Source: Erythrobacter sp. UBA2510
Lineage (GTDB): Bacteria > Pseudomonadota > Alphaproteobacteria > Sphingomonadales > Sphingomonadaceae
Reading direction: 5' to 3'
DNA length: 8,757 nt
Assembly: GCA_002341345.1 (NCBI GenBank)
Contig: DDNW01000187.1
Coordinates: forward strand, 10,738-19,494
In this document: in pieces, positions 1 through 6,274 of the stretch
How the letters are laid out: each line of letters begins with the position of its first letter
Numbering within the stretch: the first letter of the stretch is position 1
Position numbers and translations under genes: made by a program
Notes under the pieces: generated by a model
What the model saw: only the letters and a program-made list of their open reading frames with translations
What the model was told of the DNA's origin: nothing
Databases searched by the model: none

Positions 1-22
1 AGTTGCCGATGATCAGCTTCAT
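1..22 (-). CDS. 5' end of a minus-strand gene, possibly glutathione S-transferase (partial)
   Basis: Only the first seven codons are visible, reading MKLIIGN on the minus strand, before the window ends. An AGGGA ribosome binding site (plus 30-34) sits seven bases upstream of the ATG, which supports a real start. Many bacterial glutathione S-transferases begin with this peptide, usually continuing into a YSSWS motif, so that family is my guess, but seven residues cannot prove it. The gene is divergent from the EAL gene at 240, so the stretch between them would carry both promoters. Confidence 0.35.
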
Positions 23-239
23 CGAGAAATCCCTGTTGGCCGAAACCGGCTGCGCGCAGGAACTAAGCGTTCACACAAAGTCTGTCGAGCGTGAACAAGG
101 CAGAGCAGGCAGTAACCATCACGGTGCCCGCTCTGCAATTAGCGCGCGCGTTGTCAGACCTTTGTTTACCATCGTATGTCAAAGAAAGAGCCGAGTAACG
201 GACGGGTCGACGACACAGGGTAAACGGAAATAAGGATTA
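23..239. promoter_or_regulatory. Divergent intergenic region with inverted repeats
   Basis: This is the non-coding stretch between the partial minus-strand gene and the EAL gene. It holds a 6-bp inverted repeat GTTCAC (69-74) / GTGAAC (91-96) whose half-sites are 22 bp apart, about two helical turns. It also holds a longer imperfect stem, with GCAGAGC at 100-106 against GCTCTGC at 130-136 plus three further pairs inside (108-110 with 126-128). A weak promoter for the EAL gene may be TTGTCA (151-156) and TATGTC (175-180) with an 18-bp spacer. The small plus-strand reading frame across this stretch (3-233) shows no family features and is probably not a gene. Confidence 0.35.
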
Positions 240-2546
240 ATGCCCAAAAAACGGGAACATAGCGAGGCGATCGAAAGGTTTCGCCAGGCCGGATGGTCTG
301 GCCTGATCGCACTCGTTCTATGCGTTTTGACGGTTAATGCCCTGATCGACCAGTTCATCTGGATGACCCAGAAGTCATTCATTTCCTATCCGGCATCCGG
401 TGAAATAGCCTTTGTCGGCACCGGCGACGATATCGCGAACCCCGAATTCCCTCAGCAGCGGGAACAGCTTGCCGAACTCCTCGACGACATGCGCGAGGCT
501 GGCGTGAATGAAGTTTATGTCGACGTCGTTTTTGATAAGTCCAGCACTCCTGAAGCTGATGCCCGCCTGAACACTGCACTCCACGACTGGGACGGGCATG
601 GTTTCCTCTCGAGCAATTATACGGCTGGGCTGGACGGTATCGACCGGTTCAAAGCATCCATACCTGCCATCCGAGAAGGTGTGCCAGAAGTCGGCACCGA
701 CCTGTGGCAAAACTACCTCCGGGTTGTCTGGTTCGTTCCTTACATTGTCAGTGATGGTAAAACTGAATTGCCGAGCATGTCGACTAAACTTGCGGACACA
801 AACCTTTATCGGAATGCCATCCATCCGATCGATTATCTTTTCGACCTGACTTCAATCCCGACCTACGAATTGTCCGAACTACAGGCCAACAGAACGCTGA
901 TCCAGAGTTTGCGCGGGAAGAAAGTCGTTATCGGTCTTTCGACGCGTGATGAAAAAAATACGTTTACCATCCCGGGGCAGACCAACATTGCCCGCTCGAT
1001 CATCAATATCTTCGCTGCCGAAACGCTCAAGGCCGGGCACACCAGTTCCATCAACCCTTACGCGGTACTGTTTGTCGCCATGCTGGCGATCGCGCTTGTT
1101 ACCTGGATCAGGTCGAGCCGGCTGCGCTATGCCGGATATGCAATCGTTACCCTGCTCTTGCCGGTGGCGATATACGCATCGGGTCTGGCGGGCATCAAAA
1201 TCAATGCTGCAAGCGCCATCTTGTTATTAATTACTTTCGCGCTCTGGCGCTTACGGTCGCGTTGGAAGAGAAGCTTCCGCCTCATCGATGCGGATACCAA
1301 TCTGCCCAGCTTCGTTGCGCTGGAAAAAGATCGCGCAATTGCCTTGGATGCGCCTGCAATTATCGTCGCGCGCATCCACCGTTTCGAAGAGGTCCGCAAG
1401 ACCCTCGCCGCAGAACTGCATACCGAATATCAGCTTCGCATTGTCGACCGCCTGAAGGCGGCGGAGCCGGATGCCATCATCTATGTCGGACCGGGGCACC
1501 TCATCGCGTGGACGTTCGCCGAGAAGGAACCTGCCCTGATCCGCGAACACCTTGAGGGTCTAAGGGCGCTGTTCTCGGCGCCGCTGCAGGTGGGGAACGC
1601 ACAGGTCGACGTCGGCATCACTTTCGGCGTGGATATTACGCCCAATCCGAATGTTACCCGACGCCTTGCCGCTGCCGTCTCTGCGGCCGAGCGCACCAAC
1701 GAGACCTACGACCCGATCGAAATCACCGAACTGGGCAGCGACGAGGACCTGTACTGGAACATCTCGCTGCAGGCGCGCATTGACGCCGCGCTCGACAATG
1801 GCGAGATCTTCCTCGTCTACCAACCCAAGATCCTGGTCCAGACCGGCGAATTGATCGGGGTCGAGGCCCTCGTGCGATGGTGCGACCCTACGCGAGGCAT
1901 GATCCCGCCCGACCATTTCATCAAGCAATGCGAGAGCGCCGGACGAATGGCGCATATCACCCGCTATGTCCTGCGCGCCGCCTGCGAAGCCAGCGTTGCC
2001 TTCGAGGAACATGGCAGGCAGGTCCCGGTCGCCGTCAATATCTCCGCCACCCTCGTCCATGAATTCGCCATCGTCACCATGGTGCGCGAGGTGCTGGAAG
2101 AAACCGGGATGAATCCGCAGTGCCTGACGCTGGAGATTACCGAGACCTATCGTATCTCCAATTTCGAGCGGGCCGGCGCGATCCTGTCCGAACTCGCCGC
2201 GCTCGGCCCCAAGATTTCGATGGACGATTTTGGCGTCGGGGCCGCCAGCCTCGAGGCGCTGCAGCGCCTGCCGTTTAACGAGTTGAAGATCGACCGCACT
2301 TTTACGTCAGCAATCAAGAACAACCCCAAGGCGGCCGGGATCGTCCGCAGCGTCCTGCAAATGGGCCGCGAATTGCGAATCATCGTGGTCGCAGAGGGCG
2401 TGGAAGACGAATCGACCTTAACCATATTGCGCGATTCGGGCTGCGTCGTAGCCCAGGGATATGCCATTTCGCGCCCCGTGCCATTCGATGAAATTCTTAA
2501 TTTCCAGATGGATAGCAAAGCTGAACCGTTAAAAAAATTGGTTTAG
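240..2546 (+). CDS. CHASE2 sensor / degenerate GGDEF / EAL cyclic-di-GMP phosphodiesterase, membrane-anchored
   Basis: This 768-residue inner-membrane protein is predicted to hydrolyse cyclic-di-GMP in the cytoplasm under control of an extracytoplasmic sensor. One transmembrane helix (about 18-38) is followed by a periplasmic CHASE2-like domain (about 45-265) and three more helices (about 273-291, 296-314, 319-337). A GGDEF-like domain (about 345-490) is degenerate: VGPGHLIAW at 416-424 stands where the GGDEF motif should be, so it should not make c-di-GMP. The EAL domain (about 505-755) keeps the expected catalytic set: E542 of EAL, N600, E632, D662-D663, K683, E719 and Q739. The start is the ATG just after AAGGA (232-236); the spacing is rather short at three bases. 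The signal sensed by CHASE2 cannot be read from the sequence. It is transcribed towards engB and ends before the terminator at 2670. Confidence 0.9.
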   Translation: MPKKREHSEAIERFRQAGWSGLIALVLCVLTVNALIDQFIWMTQKSFISYPASGEIAFVGTGDDIANPEFPQQREQLAELLDDMREAGVNEVYVDVVFDKSSTPEADARLNTALHDWDGHGFLSSNYTAGLDGIDRFKASIPAIREGVPEVGTDLWQNYLRVVWFVPYIVSDGKTELPSMSTKLADTNLYRNAIHPIDYLFDLTSIPTYELSELQANRTLIQSLRGKKVVIGLSTRDEKNTFTIPGQTNIARSIINIFAAETLKAGHTSSINPYAVLFVAMLAIALVTWIRSSRLRYAGYAIVTLLLPVAIYASGLAGIKINAASAILLLITFALWRLRSRWKRSFRLIDADTNLPSFVALEKDRAIALDAPAIIVARIHRFEEVRKTLAAELHTEYQLRIVDRLKAAEPDAIIYVGPGHLIAWTFAEKEPALIREHLEGLRALFSAPLQVGNAQVDVGITFGVDITPNPNVTRRLAAAVSAAERTNETYDPIEITELGSDEDLYWNISLQARIDAALDNGEIFLVYQPKILVQTGELIGVEALVRWCDPTRGMIPPDHFIKQCESAGRMAHITRYVLRAACEASVAFEEHGRQVPVAVNISATLVHEFAIVTMVREVLEETGMNPQCLTLEITETYRISNFERAGAILSELAALGPKISMDDFGVGAASLEALQRLPFNELKIDRTFTSAIKNNPKAAGIVRSVLQMGRELRIIVVAEGVEDESTLTILRDSGCVVAQGYAISRPVPFDEILNFQMDSKAEPLKKLV

Positions 2547-2603
2547 ACTTTACAAACAAGCATGGTTAACGCATTACGAATCCAAGCAATTGGAGGTCGA
2601 CAA

Positions 2604-2645
2604 ATGCGTGATATTCTTAACACCATCATTGGCGGTTCGCGTTAA
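2604..2645 (+). CDS. Possible 13-residue peptide ORF (MRDILNTIIGGSR)
   Basis: A GGAGG ribosome binding site at 2592-2596 lies seven bases before an ATG that opens a 13-codon frame ending in TAA. This is the best Shine-Dalgarno sequence I see in the window, and the frame is followed within 25 bases by an intrinsic terminator, so the unit looks self-contained. A weak promoter is possible at TTTACA (2549-2554) and CATTAC (2572-2577), 17 bp apart, although the start site would then fall almost on the ribosome binding site. The stop codon sits in the loop of a small hairpin (GTTCGC 2635-2640 / GCGAAC 2647-2652). I do not recognise the peptide. It could equally be a chance frame in the 3' untranslated region of the EAL gene. 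Confidence 0.4.
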   Translation: MRDILNTIIGGSR

Positions 2646-2669
2646 GGCGAACTGCTAAATTCAGTTTTC

Positions 2670-2693
2670 AAAGGGCGCCGCAAGGCGCCCTTT
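2670..2693 (+). terminator. Intrinsic terminator between the convergent EAL and engB genes
   Basis: A perfect 10-bp stem, AAAGGGCGCC (2670-2679) and GGCGCCCTTT (2684-2693), closes a GCAA tetraloop. On the plus strand it runs on into TTTCTCGTTG. On the minus strand the stem ends in TTTGAAAA, so it could also stop transcripts leaving engB. It lies between the two convergent transcription units, where a shared terminator is expected. Confidence 0.8.
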
Positions 2694-2732
2694 CTCGTTG
2701 TGGAGCCTAATTTTTCCTGATTGGCGCCGCGC

Positions 2733-3386
2733 TCAGGCGGTCACATCGGCCAGGATCGCCGTCCGTAGCTCGGCAATCCCCATCCCCTTTTCAGCACTGG
2801 TGACGTGCAACTGCGGATAGGCAGCGGGGTGCTTGCGCGCTTCCGCCTCGGTCGCCTCGCGAACCTTCTCCAGCTCGCTCGCCTTGACCTTGTCCGCCTT
2901 GGTCAGCACCAGCCGGTAGCCGACAGCCGCTTCGTCCAGCATCTTCATCATCTCGCGGTCGCTGTCCTTCAGCCCATGGCGGCTGTCGACCAGCACCAGC
3001 GTGCGCTTGAGCGGGACGCGCCCACGCAGAAATGTCCGCACGAGGCTGCGCCAGCGCTCCACGACTTTCAGCGGCGCCTTGGCAAAGCCATAGCCGGGCA
3101 TGTCCACCAGCCGCAGCTGGGTGGGGTCGCCAACCTCGAAGAAGTTGAGCTCCTGCGTGCGCCCCGGCGTTACCGAGGCACGTGCAATCGCCTTGCGGCC
3201 CGTGACCGCGTTGATCAGCGAGCTCTTGCCGACGTTCGACCGCCCGCAAAACGCCACTTCTGGATAATCCGGCTCGGGCAGGAATTTGAGCTGCGGGGCG
3301 GAGAGCAAAAACTCCACTCGCCCCGCGAACAAACGCCGCGCCTCTTCGGCCAGCGCGCCCTCCTGTTCTTCAGGTTGCTCGCTCAC
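2733..3386 (-). CDS. engB: Ribosome-biogenesis GTP-binding protein EngB/YihA/YsxC
   Basis: This small TRAFAC-class GTPase is needed for assembly of the large ribosomal subunit and for normal growth in most bacteria studied. The 217-residue protein has the full set of G motifs: G1 GRSNVGKS (48-55), G2 in TPGRTQ (73-78), G3 DMPG (95-98), G4 TKAD (162-165) and G5 TSA (196-198). The length is normal for the family, with a short N-terminal extension. The start is GTG and overlaps the yidC stop as GTGA (3383-3386). With no strong ribosome binding site of its own, translation is probably coupled to yidC. It is the last gene of the rpmH-rnpA-yidD-yidC-engB block. Confidence 0.95.
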   Translation of the reverse strand: MSEQPEEQEGALAEEARRLFAGRVEFLLSAPQLKFLPEPDYPEVAFCGRSNVGKSSLINAVTGRKAIARASVTPGRTQELNFFEVGDPTQLRLVDMPGYGFAKAPLKVVERWRSLVRTFLRGRVPLKRTLVLVDSRHGLKDSDREMMKMLDEAAVGYRLVLTKADKVKASELEKVREATEAEARKHPAAYPQLHVTSAEKGMGIAELRTAILADVTA

Positions 3387-5158
3387 TCTGTTGTGCCAGA
3401 CTTGTCACGCTCGGCCGCGCGAGCCCGGTCGGCCGCCTCTTTCTCCGCTTGCGCCCGCAATTGCGGATGACGCGAATAGAGGAAGCGCTGCTGCGCCAGC
3501 GTCAGCAGGTTGGAGGTGATCCAGTAGATCAGCAGGCCCGCGGCAAAGGGCGCCATCACGAACATCAGCACCCAAGGCATGATCATGAAAATCTGCTGCT
3601 GCATCGGGTCCATCGCCGCCGGGTTGAGCTTGAACTGCAGCCACATGGTCAGGCCCAGCACCACGGCGAGCGGGCCGATGGCAAGAAAGCCCGGAGGCGT
3701 GAAATCGAGCAACCCGAACAGGTTCAGGAAGTGCAGAGGATCGGGCGCGGAGAGGTCACGGATCCACAACACGAAAGGCTGGTGGCGCATTTCGATCGCC
3801 AGCAGCAGCGCCTTGTAAAGACCGAAAAAGATCGGGATCTGCAGGAAGATCGGCAGACAGCCCGCCAGCGGATTGACCTTCTCCTCCTTGTAGAGCTTGG
3901 CCATTTCCTGCTGGAGTTGCGGCTTGTCGTCCTTGTAGCGTTCCTGCAGCGCCTTCATCTTGGGCTGGACCGCGCGCATCTGCGCCATGCTGGCGAACTG
4001 CTTCTGCGCGACCGGGAACATCAGCCCGCGCACGATCACCGTCAGGCAGATTATCGCGACGCCGAAATTACCAACCAGGTCGAACAAAAGGATCAGCACC
4101 TGCCACAAGGGCCAGGCGATGAAGCGGAACCAGCCCCAGTCGATCGCGAGGCCGAACTTGGGCACGCCCGCATCTTCGTAGTCGTCGAGGACCGCGCTTT
4201 CCTTGGCACCCGCAAAAAGGCGCGTGCTCCGGGTCAGCGTGTCGCCCGCATTGACCACCACCGGTTCGTACAGCAGGTCGGCGCGATAGGTATCGGCGCC
4301 CGTCGCGCGGAAGGCACCGGTCGCGGGCACGCCCTGTTCGCCGATCACCGCCGACATCCAGTAGATATCGGTAAACCCGATCCAGTCGGTATTGCCCTCC
4401 AGTGTGACCGGGCCATCCTCTTCGATTTCGTCGTAGTCCCAGTCGAAATTGACCGAATCCCCGCCCTCGGCGATCGGGCCGGAATGAACGGTGAAGGTGC
4501 TCGGGCTGGCGGTCGCCGAGGTACGGCTGACCAGCGCATAGGGCCTGAGGCCAACCGCGCCTTCGCCGCTATTCGTGACCTCCTGCCGGACGGTGAGCAT
4601 GTAATGATCGTCCACACTGAAGGTCAGGACGAACATCTGGCCCGCGCCATTGTCCCAGCGCATCGTCAGCGGTGTCGCCTCGGTCAGCGCCTCACCCTCG
4701 ACCTCCCAAACGGTTGAGGCGTCCGGCACGGCCACACCCTCGCCCACCCAACCGAACTGGGCATATTGCTCGACCGGGGTTCCGGCCGGCGCGAACAGGC
4801 GGATCGGGCCGCTGTTCTTTTCCACGGTCTGGCGATGGGTGGTCAGGTCGATATCGTCGACCCGCGCACCAACCGGGTTGAGCGAACCGACGATCTCGCT
4901 CGCGCGGATCGGCACGCGGCCTTCGGCAGCCAGCGCGGTTTCAATGTCGAGCGGCTGGCCTGCCGCTGACATTGGCGCACCCTGCGCAGCGGCGGCAATC
5001 GCGGCGCGCTCGGCCGGCGTGTCCGCGCGGCTGGCGACCTCGGTCACCGGGGTGATGACGTCCTGCTCGGGATAGAGGCGGCTCATCACGACGTCCCAGC
5101 CGAGAAGCAGAGCGGCGCACAGCACCACGGCGAGAATTAAGTTACGCTGGTTGTCCAA
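3383..5158 (-). CDS. yidC: Membrane protein insertase YidC (Oxa1 family)
   Basis: YidC inserts and folds inner-membrane proteins, alone or together with SecYEG. The 591-residue protein begins DNQRN after a TTG start at 5158. This is the typical N-terminus of the family and gives the usual proteobacterial length. The longer open frame reaching up to 5452 runs through yidD and into the 3' end of rnpA in another frame and is not real. Visible parts are an N-terminal helix (about 6-24), a large periplasmic domain (about 30-340), and the conserved C-terminal core with helices near 346-380, 433-455, 490-508 and 524-548. R377 in VIVRG lies where the functionally important arginine of the hydrophilic groove is expected. 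The C-terminal tail is charged. The gene starts 50 bases after yidD and overlaps engB by four bases. Confidence 0.96.
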   Translation of the reverse strand: MDNQRNLILAVVLCAALLLGWDVVMSRLYPEQDVITPVTEVASRADTPAERAAIAAAAQGAPMSAAGQPLDIETALAAEGRVPIRASEIVGSLNPVGARVDDIDLTTHRQTVEKNSGPIRLFAPAGTPVEQYAQFGWVGEGVAVPDASTVWEVEGEALTEATPLTMRWDNGAGQMFVLTFSVDDHYMLTVRQEVTNSGEGAVGLRPYALVSRTSATASPSTFTVHSGPIAEGGDSVNFDWDYDEIEEDGPVTLEGNTDWIGFTDIYWMSAVIGEQGVPATGAFRATGADTYRADLLYEPVVVNAGDTLTRSTRLFAGAKESAVLDDYEDAGVPKFGLAIDWGWFRFIAWPLWQVLILLFDLVGNFGVAIICLTVIVRGLMFPVAQKQFASMAQMRAVQPKMKALQERYKDDKPQLQQEMAKLYKEEKVNPLAGCLPIFLQIPIFFGLYKALLLAIEMRHQPFVLWIRDLSAPDPLHFLNLFGLLDFTPPGFLAIGPLAVVLGLTMWLQFKLNPAAMDPMQQQIFMIMPWVLMFVMAPFAAGLLIYWITSNLLTLAQQRFLYSRHPQLRAQAEKEAADRARAAERDKSGTTE

Positions 5159-5208
5159 TGGTCTTTTTCCGTGTGGCCTGCCCCGAAAGGCGCTTCCAAT
5201 ATTGCTTC

Positions 5209-5418
5209 TTACGGCACCGGGTCGAATCCGTGCCCCCCCCAGGGATGGCAGCGCATTAGCCGCTTCATTGCCAACCATCCACCCTTCACCGCACCATATT
5301 TGCCCAACGCATCGATCGCATACTGGCTGCAGGATGGCTGATAGCGGCATGTCGGCGGTAAAATGCGCGACGGGCCCCACTGCCATGCCTTCGCCACGAG
5401 GATGAGGACCTGCTTCAT
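5209..5418 (-). CDS. yidD: Membrane protein insertion efficiency factor YidD
   Basis: YidD is a small membrane-associated protein that improves YidC-dependent insertion. This copy has 69 residues, close to the family norm. The diagnostic pattern is clear: PTCRYQPSCSQYA (22-34) with C24 and C30, then RCHPWGGHGFDPVP (56-69) with C57. The N-terminus is hydrophobic (VLILVA) and may be amphipathic. Its ATG overlaps the rnpA stop as ATGA (5415-5418), which points to translational coupling. Position between rnpA and yidC is the classic arrangement. Confidence 0.96.
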   Translation of the reverse strand: MKQVLILVAKAWQWGPSRILPPTCRYQPSCSQYAIDALGKYGAVKGGWLAMKRLMRCHPWGGHGFDPVP

Positions 5419-5783
5419 TTGCGGCCTCCCCTGAAGGGCCGCGGCCGGTCACCCTTACCAGCGGCGGCGCGTGCCAGCGCCTCGGCCAGTTCGCGGTTCA
5501 TTGTGGCGAAGTCACGCTCCACGCCCCCGGCGCGCCCGATCAGCACATGGTCATGGTCGGCCAGCCCCTGTTCGGGTAATTGCGCACGCAGGATCTCGCG
5601 AAAGCGGCGCTTCATCCGGTTTCTGACTACCGCATTGCCGATCTTCTTGGTGACGGTGATACCGAAGCGTTTGCCCAACCCCTCGTTCGGGCGGGTTAGC
5701 AACACGAAACCGGGCCGCGCGACGCGCAGGCCCTTGTTGGCGGCGAGGAAATCGCCACGCTTGGTGAGCACCGAAATTGTCAC
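5415..5783 (-). CDS. rnpA: Ribonuclease P protein component
   Basis: This is the protein subunit of RNase P, which helps the catalytic RNA cut the 5' leader from precursor tRNAs. The 122-residue protein carries the family signature GNAVVRNRMKRRFRE (49-63), the basic RNR helix that contacts RNA, and VLTKR near the N-terminus. The C-terminus is a basic tail rich in R, G and P. The start is GTG at 5783; a short ATG frame (5791-5780) overlaps it, and no good ribosome binding site is visible. The gene follows rpmH after 175 bases that contain two hairpins, and overlaps yidD by four bases. Confidence 0.94.
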   Translation of the reverse strand: MTISVLTKRGDFLAANKGLRVARPGFVLLTRPNEGLGKRFGITVTKKIGNAVVRNRMKRRFREILRAQLPEQGLADHDHVLIGRAGGVERDFATMNRELAEALARAAAGKGDRPRPFRGGRK

Positions 5784-5801
5784 GCCGACATCGATAGATG
5801 C

Positions 5802-5826
5802 AAAAACGGTCCGCGACCAGCGGACC
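5802..5826 (-). terminator. Terminator or attenuator hairpin between rpmH and rnpA
   Basis: On the minus strand GGTCCGC and GCGGACC form a 7-bp perfect stem around a five-base loop, followed by G and then five T. It lies just upstream of rnpA and would reduce read-through from rpmH. L34 is needed in far larger amounts than RNase P protein, so partial termination here makes sense, but the efficiency is inferred. Confidence 0.5.
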
Positions 5827-5927
5827 GCAAGGGCGCGGGCTCAAGTAGCCGTCTGGCGATAGCCCGACGGTGGTGCCCGCCCGCAGGCGCCCAGCAGTCC
5901 GAAGGACGGAGGGAATTGCGCCGAGGA

Positions 5928-5949
5928 CGCTCACGCGGATGCGTGAGCG
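5928..5949 (-). other. Perfect 9-bp hairpin just after rpmH
   Basis: CGCTCACGC (5928-5936) and GCGTGAGCG (5941-5949) pair perfectly around a four-base loop, ten bases downstream of the rpmH stop codon. There is no T-run, so it is more likely an mRNA-stabilising or processing structure, or a weak terminator, than a full intrinsic terminator. Confidence 0.5.
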
Positions 5950-5958
5950 AAATGCCAA

Positions 5959-6093
5959 TCAGGCGCAGAGGTTCTTGCGGCCACGCTTGCGGCGGGCGCG
6001 CAGCACCTTGCGGCCACCAACGGTTGCCTTGCGGGCGAAAAAGCCGTGGCGGCGCGCGCGCACGAGATTGCTCGGCTGGAAAGTGCGCTTCAT
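5959..6093 (-). CDS. rpmH: 50S ribosomal protein L34
   Basis: L34 is a very small, very basic protein of the large ribosomal subunit. The 44-residue translation starts [20 protein letters not shown] and contains the usual RK-rich second half ending in [10 protein letters not shown]. Length and sequence match the family throughout. GAGGA lies eight bases upstream of the ATG on the minus strand. It heads the rpmH-rnpA-yidD-yidC-engB block and has its own promoter at 6162-6188. Confidence 0.97.
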   Translation of the reverse strand: MKRTFQPSNLVRARRHGFFARKATVGGRKVLRARRKRGRKNLCA

Positions 6094-6119
6094 CGTCGAA
6101 ATCCTCAAAATCACAAACG

Positions 6120-6143
6120 AAAAGAGCCGCCCGCTAGGGCGGC
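6120..6143 (-). terminator. Terminator-like hairpin in the rpmH leader
   Basis: GCCGCCC (6126-6132) and GGGCGGC (6137-6143) form a 7-bp G+C stem with a four-base loop. Read on the minus strand it ends in TCTTTT. It lies between the rpmH promoter and the rpmH start, within about ten bases of the expected transcription start, so it would act as a leader attenuator or 5' stabilising hairpin rather than end an upstream gene. Confidence 0.45.
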
Positions 6144-6161
6144 CTTCTGGATAGCGCGCGA

Positions 6162-6188
6162 GTTATAGGCAGGGGCCGCCCAAGTCAA
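6162..6188 (-). promoter_or_regulatory. Promoter of the rpmH operon
   Basis: On the minus strand TTGACT (6188-6183) and TATAAC (6167-6162) resemble housekeeping -35 and -10 boxes, separated by 15 bp. That is shorter than the ideal 17, but both boxes match well. The start site would be near 6155, about 60 bases before the rpmH ATG. Confidence 0.55.
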
Positions 6189-6192
6189 GCGT

Positions 6193-6211
6193 GGCGATTC
6201 CTCGAATCGCC
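6193..6211. promoter_or_regulatory. 8-bp palindrome containing paired GANTC sites, between rpmH and comM
   Basis: GGCGATTC and GAATCGCC form a perfect inverted repeat around three bases, directly upstream of the rpmH -35 box and in the divergent region shared with comM. Each arm contains one GANTC site (6196-6200 and 6204-6208), the sequence methylated by CcrM in alphaproteobacteria. It could be a repressor operator or a methylation-sensitive promoter element; neither role is shown. Confidence 0.4.
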
Positions 6212-6274
6212 CCCTCCATGCGCTCGACATATAAGAGATATCGCCTAATACGCTGAGCCAAAGGGGATCTTCGC

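Noticed and set aside
3..233. 76-codon plus-strand frame before the EAL gene
   Set aside because: It overlaps the likely start of the minus-strand gene at 22, has no recognisable features, and covers the repeat-rich control region.
3449..4717. 422-codon plus-strand frame opposite yidC
   Set aside because: It is antisense to an unmistakable yidC; its composition (rich in R, H, Q) is that of a GC-rich shadow frame.
5159..5452. N-terminal extension of yidC
   Set aside because: It runs through yidD and the end of rnpA in another frame; family YidC proteins start at DNQRN.
6207..6235. comM promoter with TATAAG (6230-6235) as -10
   Set aside because: The -10 box is plausible but no acceptable -35 box lies at the right distance, so I did not list it as a feature.
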